Shown one piece after another: positions 17,023-25,083 of a stretch of 58,708 bases of DNA (position 1 is the first letter of the stretch; every line of letters begins with the position of its first letter). Made by a program: the position numbers and the translations under genes. Under the pieces are notes generated by a model that was not told where the DNA came from, ran no database searches, and saw only the letters and a list, made by a program, of their open reading frames with translations. The DNA comes from RGDT01 sp964630925 (lineage in GTDB: Bacteria > Planctomycetota > Planctomycetia > Gemmatales > Gemmataceae): contig CAZVZK010000061.1 of the NCBI GenBank assembly GCA_964630925.1, positions 1 to 58,708 of the forward strand. Reading direction: 5' to 3'.

Positions 17023-17831
17023 CGGCGCTGATCCACGCCGCCCTGCCGGTCACCGAGCACGTCAGGATGGCGCGCGACACCTACCGCGTGCGTGTCCACT
17101 CGCCGGGCATCGCCCGCGCCATCCGGCCAGGTCAGTTCGTGATGCTGCGCCTGCCGGGGCGCACCGACCCGCTGCTCGGCAGGCCGTTCGCGCTCTACGA
17201 CACGGCGGGCGACGACATCGACATCGTATATCTGGTCGTCGGCAAGATGACCTCACGGCTCGTCGATGTGCGTGTCGGCGAGACGCTGGAGTGCTGGGGC
17301 CCGCTCGGCAACGGGTTCACGGACATCGACGGCGTGGGGCACGTCGGGCTGGTGGCGGGCGGCATCGGGCAGACGCCGTTCCTGGCGACGATCCGCTGGC
17401 TGCTCGGGACACGCGGATATGGCGGCGAGCCGGCAAAGCAGCGGGCGGGGCGTGTGTCGGTGTTCTACGGCGTGAGGACGGCGGAGCTGGCGGCGGGGGT
17501 GGACGACTTCCGGGCCGCCGGGGCGGAGGTGCATCTGGCGACGGATGACGGCAGCCTGGGGTACAAGGGCTACGTCACGCAGTTGCTGGAGGAGGTGGGC
17601 GTGCCGGGGCTGCTGCTGGGCTGCGGGCCGGAGCCGATGCTGCACGCGCTGACGAAGGTGGCGGCGAGGCACGGCACGCCGTGCCGGGTGTCGCTAGAGA
17701 CGCCGATGGCGTGCGGCGTGGGGATCTGCTTCAGCTGCGTGGTGCCGGTGCGCACGGATGAGGGGACGGACTACAAGCGCTGCTGCGTCGAGGGGCCGAT
17801 CTTCGACGCGGCCAAGGTCGCGTGGGAGTAG
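17019..17831 (+). CDS. pyrK: Dihydroorotate dehydrogenase electron-transfer subunit
   Basis: FAD/[2Fe-2S] protein of the PyrK type, 270 aa, that passes electrons from dihydroorotate dehydrogenase B to NAD. The FAD-binding barrel has RPFALYDT (about 57), the NAD-binding part has GLVAGGIGQTPF (about 110), and the 2Fe-2S cluster ligands are Cys232, Cys237, Cys240 and Cys255 in CGVGICFSC and RCC. The gene is coupled to rluB by the ATGA overlap. Its partner pyrD is not in the window, so it may act with a distant PyrD or as a different reductase subunit. Confidence 0.85.
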   Translation: MTALIHAALPVTEHVRMARDTYRVRVHSPGIARAIRPGQFVMLRLPGRTDPLLGRPFALYDTAGDDIDIVYLVVGKMTSRLVDVRVGETLECWGPLGNGFTDIDGVGHVGLVAGGIGQTPFLATIRWLLGTRGYGGEPAKQRAGRVSVFYGVRTAELAAGVDDFRAAGAEVHLATDDGSLGYKGYVTQLLEEVGVPGLLLGCGPEPMLHALTKVAARHGTPCRVSLETPMACGVGICFSCVVPVRTDEGTDYKRCCVEGPIFDAAKVAWE

Positions 17832-17853
17832 AGAGAGAGAGAGCGAAGAAGGC

Positions 17854-17993
17854 ATACCACGAAAGACACGGAAGACACGAAAAGAAGACAAAGCAGCAAA
17901 TAAGATATCAAGCAGAAAGACAGGCGCTCGCCCTCTTCTACCTCCTTGCCTACCTTTGGCTTCCTTTCGTGTCTTCCGTGTCTTTCGTGGTAT
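17854..17993. repeat. Perfect 29-bp inverted repeat between pyrK and fbp
   Basis: The left arm (17854-17882) and right arm (17965-17993) are exact reverse complements over 29 bp, with an 82-bp, relatively AT-rich loop. Each arm has internal repetition of a GAAGACACGA-like unit. The pair fills most of the 195-bp gap. The last bases of the right arm plus the next three give TATCCT, the -10 hexamer used elsewhere here, about 30 bp before fbp. Confidence 0.9.
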
Positions 17994-18026
17994 CCTCTTC
18001 TCCAAGCCCGTGGCCGAGGCGCGAAC

Positions 18027-19979
18027 ATGGACGACCTCTGCGACGACACCCTCGCGGCGCTGCGCCCGCTCCAGCGGCTGTACCCGACGCTCGACGCCGC
18101 GCTCGGCGAGATGGCCCGCATCAGCGGCGAATTGCGTCTCCCGTGCGGGGCCGTCCACGTCATCAGCGACATCCACGGCGATGACGTCAAGCTGCGTCAC
18201 GTCATCAACAACGCCTCCGGCACCCTGCGGCCGCTGGTGCGGCGCCTGTTCGCTGGCCGCATGAAGCCGGAGGAGCTGCAGGAGCTGCTCGGCATCCTGT
18301 TCTACCCGCGCGAGGCCCTCTCGCTGCTGGAGCCCAAGCTGCGCGACCCCGGCGAGCGGGCCGCGTTCTGCCGCCGCGTGCTGAGTGACCTGTTCGTCGT
18401 CGTGAACGTGCTGGCCCGCCGCTACCCGGAGAAGCGGGCCCGCGAGGTGTTCCCGCCCGAGTACCTCGACCTGTTCGCCGAATTGTTGCGTGCCCCTGCC
18501 AACGAGCGCGGGCCGATGTACTACGACGCCCTCATCGAGCCGCTGGTTCGCCATGACCGGGCGCTGCACGTGATACGCCTCACGGGGCGGGTGGCCCGCA
18601 ACCTCGCCATCGAGGAGCTGGTCATCGGCGGCGACTGCTGGGACCGTGGGCCACGCGGGGATCGCGTGGTCGATTACCTGATGAAGCAGCCGCGCGTGTC
18701 GTTCGTGTGGGGCAACCACGACGCGGCGTGGCTGGGGGCGGCGCTGGGGTGCGAGGCGCTGGTGGCCCACGTCTGCCGCATCTCGCTCAGGTATGGGCGG
18801 CTGGCGCAGCTGGAGGAGGGGTACGGGATACCGCTGGAGCCGTTGGAGCAGCTCGCGCGGTCGGCGTATGGGGATGACCCTGCGGCGCGGTTCAGGCCGA
18901 AGGGCGGCGGCGGGCGCGATCCCGTGCTGATGGCGCGGATGCAGAAGGCCGCGGCGGTCATGCAATTCAAGCTGGAGGGCCGGCTGTTCGAACGCTACCC
19001 GCACTGGGGCCTGGGGCACCGGCGGCTCCTCGGGTCGGTGGAGGGCGGCACCGTCGCCATCGACGGGAAGCGGTATGCCCTGGCGGACACGCACCTGCCG
19101 ACGCTGGACGCGGGCGACCCCTACGCGCTGTCGGCGGCGGAGCGGGGGTGCCTGGACGCCCTCAAGCAGGCGTTCATGACGAGCGAGAAGCTGTGGCGGC
19201 AGATGGTGTGGCTCCTCCAGCGCGGCTCGATGTACCTGGTACGCGACGACAACCTCATCTTCCACGCCTGCGTGCCGGCGGACGAGCGCGGCGACTTCCT
19301 GCCGTTCACCGTGGACGGCGTGGAGGTGCGGGGCAAGGCGCTGTTCGTGGCCATCGAGCGCGTGCTGGCGCGGGTGCTGGATGAGCTGACGGCGGGGATA
19401 CCGGACACGGCGCCCGAGGTGCGGCAGGCGGACAGGGACCTGATGTGGTACCTGTGGTGCGGGCCGCGCTCGCCGCTGTTCGGCAAGGACCGCATCACGA
19501 CGTTCGAGAATGATTTCGTCGAGGACCCGTCCACGCAGGTCGAGACGAAGGACCCGTACTTCACGCTGATCCACGAGGTGGCGTTCTGCGACAGGGTGCT
19601 GGGGGAGTTCGGGGTGGACCCCGGACGCGGGCTGATCGTCAACGGGCACGTCCCGGTGAAGATCGAGAAGGGCGAGTCGCCGATGAAGCGGTCGGGCAAG
19701 GCGATCACCATCGACGGGGCGTTCTCGGCGGCGTACGGGGATCACGGCTACACGCTGGTGCTGGAGCCGGACCGCACGACGCTGGCGACGCACCACCACT
19801 TCGAGTCGGCGGAGGCGGCGGTGCGCGAGGGGAAGGACATTATCCCGCAGGTGTCGGTGATCCGGGCGCACGACCCGCCGCGCGTGGTGGGCGACACGGC
19901 GCGCGGCGGAGAGCTACGGCGGCAGTCGGCCTGGCTGGAGCGGCTGGTGAAGGCGTACCGCGAGAATCGGCTGCGGTGA
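18027..19979 (+). CDS. fbp: Fructose-1,6-bisphosphatase, class III
   Basis: 650 aa, close to the Firmicutes class III enzymes of about 640-670 aa. It removes the 1-phosphate from fructose 1,6-bisphosphate in gluconeogenesis. The metallophosphoesterase ligands are visible: SDIHGDD (about 46-52), GGDCWDRGP (about 200) and GNHD (about 229), then a NGHVPVK motif late in the protein. I chose ATG 18027; a longer in-frame start at 17946 would begin inside the inverted repeat. The following macro-domain gene starts 10 bp after it. Class III enzymes are often regulated by AMP and phosphoenolpyruvate, but this cannot be read here. Confidence 0.92.
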   Translation: MDDLCDDTLAALRPLQRLYPTLDAALGEMARISGELRLPCGAVHVISDIHGDDVKLRHVINNASGTLRPLVRRLFAGRMKPEELQELLGILFYPREALSLLEPKLRDPGERAAFCRRVLSDLFVVVNVLARRYPEKRAREVFPPEYLDLFAELLRAPANERGPMYYDALIEPLVRHDRALHVIRLTGRVARNLAIEELVIGGDCWDRGPRGDRVVDYLMKQPRVSFVWGNHDAAWLGAALGCEALVAHVCRISLRYGRLAQLEEGYGIPLEPLEQLARSAYGDDPAARFRPKGGGGRDPVLMARMQKAAAVMQFKLEGRLFERYPHWGLGHRRLLGSVEGGTVAIDGKRYALADTHLPTLDAGDPYALSAAERGCLDALKQAFMTSEKLWRQMVWLLQRGSMYLVRDDNLIFHACVPADERGDFLPFTVDGVEVRGKALFVAIERVLARVLDELTAGIPDTAPEVRQADRDLMWYLWCGPRSPLFGKDRITTFENDFVEDPSTQVETKDPYFTLIHEVAFCDRVLGEFGVDPGRGLIVNGHVPVKIEKGESPMKRSGKAITIDGAFSAAYGDHGYTLVLEPDRTTLATHHHFESAEAAVREGKDIIPQVSVIRAHDPPRVVGDTARGGELRRQSAWLERLVKAYRENRLR

Positions 19980-19989
19980 GGGGTGACCC

Positions 19990-20541
19990 GTGAACATCGA
20001 AGTCGTCGTGGGCGACATCCTCGACGTCCCCCCCGACGTGATGATCTCGACGGCCAACCCCTGGCTCCAGATGACCGGCGGCGTGAACCTCAAGATCATC
20101 CTGCGCGACCGCGGCGAGGACGTGCATGCGGGGCTGCAAGCCCATCTGCGGGCCGCCGGCGGCAGGATGGTGGAGCCGGGGGCCGTCGTCCGCACCGGGC
20201 CGGGGTCGCTGCCGGTGAGACACATCCTCCACGCCGTCTCCATCGGCCCCGACTACGATTCCTCCGTCGAGCTGGTCGCGGGGACGATCATCCGGGCGAT
20301 GACGCAGGCGCGGGAGCTGGGGGCCAGGAGTGTGACGATCCCGGCGCTGGCCACGGGGTTCGGGCCGCTGTCGATGGCGGAGTTCGCCGAGGCGCTGGGC
20401 AGGGCGGCGGGGCGCGATTGGGTGCCCGTCGAGTCGCTCAAGGCGGTGCTGCTGCGCGAGGAGGACGCGGAGATCGTCCGGGCGGTGCTGGCACGGGGAG
20501 GTGAGGGGCCATGCGAAGCATCGTCTTCCGAGGGACGCTGA
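19990..20541 (+). CDS. Macro-domain protein (ADP-ribose binding), 183 aa
   Basis: A single macro domain. The hallmark region, DVMISTANPWLQMTGGVN, corresponds to the adenine-binding Asp and the Asn-containing loop in place of the usual N-A-A-N. A later loop (ALATGFGPLS, about 120) matches the phosphate-binding turn. Such proteins bind ADP-ribose or hydrolyse it from targets, or process O-acetyl-ADP-ribose. The start is GTG with GAGGGGTG upstream. The last 31 nt overlap the NagA gene. The extended C-terminus (GGEGPCEASSSEGR) is only the result of reading into that overlap. Substrate not determinable. Confidence 0.85.
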   Translation: MNIEVVVGDILDVPPDVMISTANPWLQMTGGVNLKIILRDRGEDVHAGLQAHLRAAGGRMVEPGAVVRTGPGSLPVRHILHAVSIGPDYDSSVELVAGTIIRAMTQARELGARSVTIPALATGFGPLSMAEFAEALGRAAGRDWVPVESLKAVLLREEDAEIVRAVLARGGEGPCEASSSEGR

Positions 20542-21707
20542 TCCTGCCCGGCGGGCTGCTGCCGCACGGCGCAGTGCTGGCCGAGGGGGGCCGGATCGTC
20601 GAGGTCGGCCCGGACCAGGCGTTGCGCGTGCCTCCAGGCGCGGAGGCCATCGACGCCGGGGACGGGTACGTCTGCCCCGGATTCGTGGACATCCACACGC
20701 ACGGCGGCGCGGGCTGCGACTACATGGACGGCACGGTGGAGGCTGTGCGGGCCGCCAACAGGGCACACGCGCGGCACGGGACGACGACGCTGCTGCCGAC
20801 CACCACCACCGGGACGCCGGCGCGTCTGGCCGCCATGCTCGACGCCGTCGAAGAGGTGGCGCGGGGTTGGGGCGTGGCCGACGGGGCGCGGGTCGGCGGG
20901 GTGCACTGGTACGGGCCGTATTTCGCCCCGGACAAGATCGGGGCGCACCCGAAGGGGTATGAGCGGAATCCGGACCCTTCGGAGTACGGTCCGGCGCTGG
21001 GGCGCGGGGTCATCCGGTCGGCGACCTGCGCGGCGGAGCTGCCCGGGGCGGCGGCATTCTGCCGGGCCGCGAAAGAGGCGGGGTGCCTCGTCACCTGCGG
21101 GCACTCGAATGCGTCGTGGCCGGAGATGGCGGCGGCGTACGAGGCCGGGATGCGGCACGTCGATCACTTCTGGAACGCGATGAGCAGCGTCGATTCTATC
21201 CGCCGGCGGCTGGGCACTCCCCAGCGGGGCAGTATGGCGGAGTTCGTGCTGTATCACCCGGAGATGAGCACCGAGGTGATCGCGGACGGCCACCATCACG
21301 CGCCGGAGATGCTCCAGTTCGCGTACCGGATGAAGGGGTCGGCCAGGGTGTGTCTGGTGAGCGACTGCAGCCGGGCGCTGGACACGCCGCCGGGGGCGTT
21401 CATGGTCGGGCATCACGAGGACGGCGAGCCGTGCGAGAACAACGGCGTGGTGGGCGTGCTGCCGGGGACGGACAGGCTGGCCAGCTCGATCCACGCGCTG
21501 GATCACATGGTCCGTGTGATGGTGCGCGACACCGACGCGGGGCTGGCGGAGGTGGTGCGGATGGCATCGCTGACGCCGGCCGAGCGCACGGGCTTGGCGC
21601 GGGACCGCGGCAGCCTGGAGGCGGGGAAACTGGCGGACGTTATGTTGCTGTCGCATGACTTGCGGGTGCGGCGGACGTTCCTCGGCGGGGTTGAATTCCT
21701 CGGGTGA
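20511..21707 (+). CDS. nagA: N-acetylglucosamine-6-phosphate deacetylase-like protein
   Basis: 398 aa amidohydrolase of the COG1820 type that would deacetylate GlcNAc-6-P. The metal-binding start GFVDIHTHGGAGCDYMDG (about 57), GHSNASWPEM (about 198), HFWNAMSSVD (about 220) and catalytic Asp in VSDCSRALDTPPG (about 284) are all present. However, the usual EGP segment carrying a metal-binding Glu reads HWYGPYFAPDKIG instead, with Tyr in place of Glu. A GGGGAGGTGAGGGG ribosome site precedes the ATG inside the macro-domain gene. Because of the substitution, the exact substrate and even activity are less certain than the family assignment. Confidence 0.8.
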   Translation: MRSIVFRGTLILPGGLLPHGAVLAEGGRIVEVGPDQALRVPPGAEAIDAGDGYVCPGFVDIHTHGGAGCDYMDGTVEAVRAANRAHARHGTTTLLPTTTTGTPARLAAMLDAVEEVARGWGVADGARVGGVHWYGPYFAPDKIGAHPKGYERNPDPSEYGPALGRGVIRSATCAAELPGAAAFCRAAKEAGCLVTCGHSNASWPEMAAAYEAGMRHVDHFWNAMSSVDSIRRRLGTPQRGSMAEFVLYHPEMSTEVIADGHHHAPEMLQFAYRMKGSARVCLVSDCSRALDTPPGAFMVGHHEDGEPCENNGVVGVLPGTDRLASSIHALDHMVRVMVRDTDAGLAEVVRMASLTPAERTGLARDRGSLEAGKLADVMLLSHDLRVRRTFLGGVEFLG

Positions 21708-21727
21708 TCCTGCGAAGGAGAGAGGTG

Positions 21728-22141
21728 ATGAGGTTCATTCTTCCGTTGCTGCTGATGTCGGCGCTGCCGCTCGCGGCGCTGGGCTCGGCGCGGACGGTCG
21801 CCGTGACGAAGGACAATCAGAAGAAGGAAGGGGTGGATCTCACCCTCACGGCGGAGAGGCACCCGGACCCGACGATGGATACGGTGTGGGTGAAGGTGAC
21901 GGCGCCGAAGAAGGGCAAACTCGAACGGCTGAGCGAGATCCTGCTCCAGATCAAGGACGGCGACGTGCTGACGCAGCGGGTGCCGCTCGCGGTGAAGCAG
22001 GAGGACGGGGCGCTGGTGGGGAGCTTTCACATGACGCCGGCGCAGGCGAAGAAGTGTCTCATCCAGCTCGTGTGCCCGACGCCGGTACGCACGTCGGTGG
22101 TGACGTACGAGGTGCGGCTCGCGACGTACCTGGGGAAGTGA
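21728..22141 (+). CDS. Small secreted hypothetical protein, 137 aa
   Basis: Begins with a signal peptide (MRFILPLLLMSALPLAALGSA), then a basic beta-rich body with no recognised domain. I chose ATG 21728 because an AAGGAGAG ribosome site lies seven bases before it; a GTG at 21704 that overlaps the previous stop is less likely because it would put eight charged residues before the signal peptide. Two Cys residues lie near residue 112-118 (KKCLIQLVC). The last codons overlap the pseudokinase start. Function unknown; location next to a nagA-like gene may be only operon structure. Confidence 0.65.
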   Translation: MRFILPLLLMSALPLAALGSARTVAVTKDNQKKEGVDLTLTAERHPDPTMDTVWVKVTAPKKGKLERLSEILLQIKDGDVLTQRVPLAVKQEDGALVGSFHMTPAQAKKCLIQLVCPTPVRTSVVTYEVRLATYLGK

Positions 22142-22827
22142 GGGAGATGCAAATCCCGAGTGAGATCGGCGGCCACCGGCTCGTCGCGGAGCTGGGGCGT
22201 GGGACGACGGGCGTCGTCTATGAGGCTGTCGATGACGCCAGAGGCCGCCGTGTCGCTCTCAAGATCCCGATCCTCGGGCCGGGTGAAGTATGGGAAACCA
22301 AGGCCGCTTGGTTCATGCGGGAGTGTCGGGCGGCCGCCTCCATTCCCGACGAGCCGAGGCGCGGCATTCCGACACTGTACGCGGTCGGCCAGGAGCGAGG
22401 AATCTACTACGCGGTTCGGGAGCTGGTGGAAGGCCGCACGTTGAAGCAACTGGCGGTCGGCGCCCTAATCCCCCGCGCGGGCCTGTGGATCGTCGCCAGG
22501 GTGGCGGAGATCGTTCATCCCGTGCATGTCTGCGGGATCGCACACCGGAACATCTCGCCCGAGAATGTGCTGATCGGCGGAGACGGAACGACCTGGCTCA
22601 TCGGCTTCGGCCGGGCCACGATGCTGGCCGGAGAAAAGTCGCACCCCAGGGGACCAGGAGGGACGCCTCCGGAGATCGACATTCAGGGACTCCAAGGACT
22701 CCTGGCGTGGGTCGGGGAGACACTGGATCGGCGATTGCCCGATGCGTTGGAGGCGCTGTGTCGGCCGGGTGTCGCGGCGACTGCCGGGGCGTTCGCCGAC
22801 GCGGTCCGCAAGTATCTCAAGCCGTAG
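22138..22827 (+). CDS. Protein kinase-fold protein, probable pseudokinase
   Basis: 229 aa, an N- and C-lobe kinase fold without a membrane segment. The Gly-rich loop ELGRGTTGVVYEA and the ATP-binding Lys (Lys42 in VALKI) are intact, but the catalytic loop reads HRNISPENV with Asn138 instead of Asp, and the DFG motif reads GFG (156-158). It should therefore bind nucleotide or partner proteins rather than phosphorylate, unless it uses an unusual mechanism. I start at GTG 22138, which overlaps the previous stop as GTGA; ATG 22147 is the alternative but leaves no spacing for a ribosome site. It ends in the stop TAG that belongs to a GTAGGTCG repeat. Confidence 0.75.
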   Translation: MREMQIPSEIGGHRLVAELGRGTTGVVYEAVDDARGRRVALKIPILGPGEVWETKAAWFMRECRAAASIPDEPRRGIPTLYAVGQERGIYYAVRELVEGRTLKQLAVGALIPRAGLWIVARVAEIVHPVHVCGIAHRNISPENVLIGGDGTTWLIGFGRATMLAGEKSHPRGPGGTPPEIDIQGLQGLLAWVGETLDRRLPDALEALCRPGVAATAGAFADAVRKYLKP

Positions 22828-22890
22828 GTCGTGGTTGAGCTCGGCGCCAGCCGAGCGAAACCCGACGGGGCGCGACGCCGCGCCGTCGGG
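22824..22890 (+). repeat. GTAGGTCG-family repeat at a stop codon
   Basis: Begins with GTAGGTCG exactly at the pseudokinase TAG (22825-22827) and includes the GAAACCCGACGGG block shared with 38513-38525. CCCGACGG (22861-22868) pairs with CCGTCGGG (22883-22890). Confidence 0.65.
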
Positions 22891-22927
22891 TTCACCCGCA
22901 ACATCACGCGGGCCCTGTGAGGGCCCG
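22861..22927 (+). terminator. Two hairpins in the gap after the pseudokinase
   Basis: First stem CCCGACGG/CCGTCGGG (22861-22890); second stem CGGGCCC/GGGCCCG (22909-22927) with a five-base loop. No T-run follows, so they may act as Rho-independent-like stops or simply protect the 3' end. The gap separates convergent genes. Confidence 0.35.
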
Positions 22928-22950
22928 CTCGCCTGACCCGAAGCCGTGGC

Positions 22951-25083
22951 TCAGCGCCGCCACCCGCGCGGGATGCGGTCCTCGAAGGAGGAGAACAGCG
23001 CGTTGCCGTGGCCCTTGTGGGCGAAGACGCGGTCGCTCACCTCGTCGGGGAGGAGCGTCTGCGCATTCAGGAACACGTCGCCGTTGAGCCTGTCGGCGCT
23101 GCCGCCGCCGTCCTTGAGGTTCTTCAGCCGGACGTCCAACTTGCGGCGGGCCGACCACTCGGACCGCACCGCCGACAGCGCGGCCAGGTCGTCATCGAAG
23201 GCCGTCGCGCCGGTGACGACCAGGTCATTCCGCGAGCAGCCGATGAACAGGTCGCGGCCCGCGCCGCCGATCAGGACGTCGTGGCCCCCGCCCCCGGAGG
23301 ACACGTCGTTGCCGGCGCCGCCGACGAGGACGTCGTCGCCGCAGCCGCCGAGCAGCACGTCGTCGCCGTCACCGCCGCTGAGGATGCTGTCGCCGCCGCC
23401 GGCCACGAGGAGGTCGTGGCCGTCGCCGCCGAACAGCCGCGCCGCCCCGTTGTAGCAGGAGGCGAAGAGGAGGTCGTTCCCGGCGTAACCGTAGGCGACG
23501 ACTCCGCCGGTCGGCTTGAAGACCCCCTCGTCGCGTCCGTTGACGGAGACGCGGACCTCGCCGTGCCTCCCGGCGGGGGTGAAGACGATGGTGTCGTTGC
23601 CGGCGGTGCCGCCGACCACGAGGACGGTCTTCGAGGCGTCCAGCGGGTCGGCCTGCAGGGCAGCCGTGCTGACCTTGACCGGGAGGGCGGCGGCGACGCT
23701 GGCGCCGCCATCCCGGTCCCTGGCGGTGACGCGCACGTTGTAAGTGCCGGACCGGGCGAAGGCGTGCTCGACGGTGACGCCGCTCTGGCCGACGACGGTC
23801 TGGTCGGTGACACCATCGCCGTCCCAGTCGATGGCGAAGGTGAAGCCGGCGGACTGGTCGCCGGCCGACGGGTCGGAGGCGGTGAGCGTGAAGGACAGCG
23901 TCTGCCCGCGGACGCCATTGGAGGGGCCGGAGACGCCTGCCGTGGGTGCGACGTTGAGGACGTTGACGGCGAGGGAGGCCTGCGGCCCGGTGTCGCCGTC
24001 GCGGTCCTTCGCGGAGACGCGCACGTCGTAGCCGCCGGACTGGGCGAAGGCGTGTTCGACGGTGACGCCACTCTGGCCGACGACAGTCTGGTCCACGACG
24101 CCGTCGCCGTCCCAGTCGAGCGCGAACGTGAAGCCGGCCGCCCGGTCCCCGGCGGAGGGGTCCGACGCTGTCAGTGTGTACGTGAGGGTCTGGCCCTCCG
24201 TGCCGCCGCTCGGGCCGGAGATGCCCGCCGTGGGGGCGACGTTGTCCACCTGCACCTGCAGGGTGCGGACGGTGTCGGGGCCGCCGGGGGCCGCGTTGAA
24301 TTCCATGACGCCGACGCAGAGGAGCGGGGCGGTGGCGGAGGCGATGAAGCCGTCGTTGGGGGTGTCGTTCCAGCTCCCCTTCACGCCGCCGCCGATCATG
24401 TTGCCGTAGTGCCAGTTGAGGGCGCCGTAGTCCTCGACGCCCTTGAAGTTGTTCGGCTCGCCGCCCTGGAAGTTGGTGTAGGCGACGGCCTCGCCGCTGG
24501 ACCAGACGAAGGTGCCCTCGGCCGCGGCGTCGTTCAGGCCCATCCACAGGATGCGGCGGTCGTTGACGCCGCTGAGGAACGTGTTGACGACGAAGGCCTG
24601 CTCCTGGGCGCTGGTGATGCTGACGAGGTGACCGCCGAGGGCGGCGGCCTCGGCCTCGGCCTGCGTCCAGGTCTGCACGCCCGACGTCAGGGTGTAGTAG
24701 TGACCGTTGCCGCCGGATGCCGTGTTCCACTGTGTCAGGCTGAGCGGGGACACCTCCGTCGCCTTGGCGGAGATGGTGTAGCCGTTCGGGCCGTCGGCGT
24801 AGGTGTGGCTGGCCGACGTGGCGGTGCCGGCGACGGTGTCGGTGGCGCCGTCGCCCCAGTTGATTGTCCACTGGGTGACGTTACGCCCGGCGGAGTCGAG
24901 CTGGAGGGTGTAAGAGACGCCCTCTGGCGTGAAGGACGCCCCGCTGATGCCGGGGAGGCCGTCGGCGCTGAGGACGAGGCGGTCTTCGAGGGGCTCGACG
25001 GCGGGCCGGGCGCGTCGGGTCAGGGGTCGGCTTTTCGGTGGCGTGTGCGGGCGCCCAGAGGCCAGCCAGGATGTCCACGACAT
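22951..25083 (-). CDS. Large secreted RTX/C-type-lectin protein
   Basis: 710 aa. The N-terminal part has the planctomycete LEPR-XLL-like motif VEPLEDRLVLSADG (about residue 28). It is followed by a PKD-like segment, a C-type lectin-like domain (NGHYYTLTSGVQTWTQAEAE, GGHLVSI, WMGLND, GGEPNN, about 130-270), two near-identical PKD/cadherin-like repeats ending in KDRDGD or RDRDGG, and a C-terminal block of calcium-binding RTX nonapeptides (GGDGDDVLLGG, GGAGND). These point to a calcium-dependent surface or secreted carbohydrate-binding protein, often moved by a type I system. The start MSWTSW at 25083 has GGAGGAAG upstream; the longer frame is upstream noise. No T1SS gene is nearby. Confidence 0.85.
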   Translation of the reverse strand: MSWTSWLASGRPHTPPKSRPLTRRARPAVEPLEDRLVLSADGLPGISGASFTPEGVSYTLQLDSAGRNVTQWTINWGDGATDTVAGTATSASHTYADGPNGYTISAKATEVSPLSLTQWNTASGGNGHYYTLTSGVQTWTQAEAEAAALGGHLVSITSAQEQAFVVNTFLSGVNDRRILWMGLNDAAAEGTFVWSSGEAVAYTNFQGGEPNNFKGVEDYGALNWHYGNMIGGGVKGSWNDTPNDGFIASATAPLLCVGVMEFNAAPGGPDTVRTLQVQVDNVAPTAGISGPSGGTEGQTLTYTLTASDPSAGDRAAGFTFALDWDGDGVVDQTVVGQSGVTVEHAFAQSGGYDVRVSAKDRDGDTGPQASLAVNVLNVAPTAGVSGPSNGVRGQTLSFTLTASDPSAGDQSAGFTFAIDWDGDGVTDQTVVGQSGVTVEHAFARSGTYNVRVTARDRDGGASVAAALPVKVSTAALQADPLDASKTVLVVGGTAGNDTIVFTPAGRHGEVRVSVNGRDEGVFKPTGGVVAYGYAGNDLLFASCYNGAARLFGGDGHDLLVAGGGDSILSGGDGDDVLLGGCGDDVLVGGAGNDVSSGGGGHDVLIGGAGRDLFIGCSRNDLVVTGATAFDDDLAALSAVRSEWSARRKLDVRLKNLKDGGGSADRLNGDVFLNAQTLLPDEVSDRVFAHKGHGNALFSSFEDRIPRGWRR

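Noticed and set aside
17946..18026. An earlier start for fbp at 17946
   Set aside because: It would begin inside the inverted repeat and add residues that are not part of the class III family.
22951..25083. An RTX toxin
   Set aside because: No hemolysin-like pore or acylation region is present; the lectin and PKD parts suggest adhesion.
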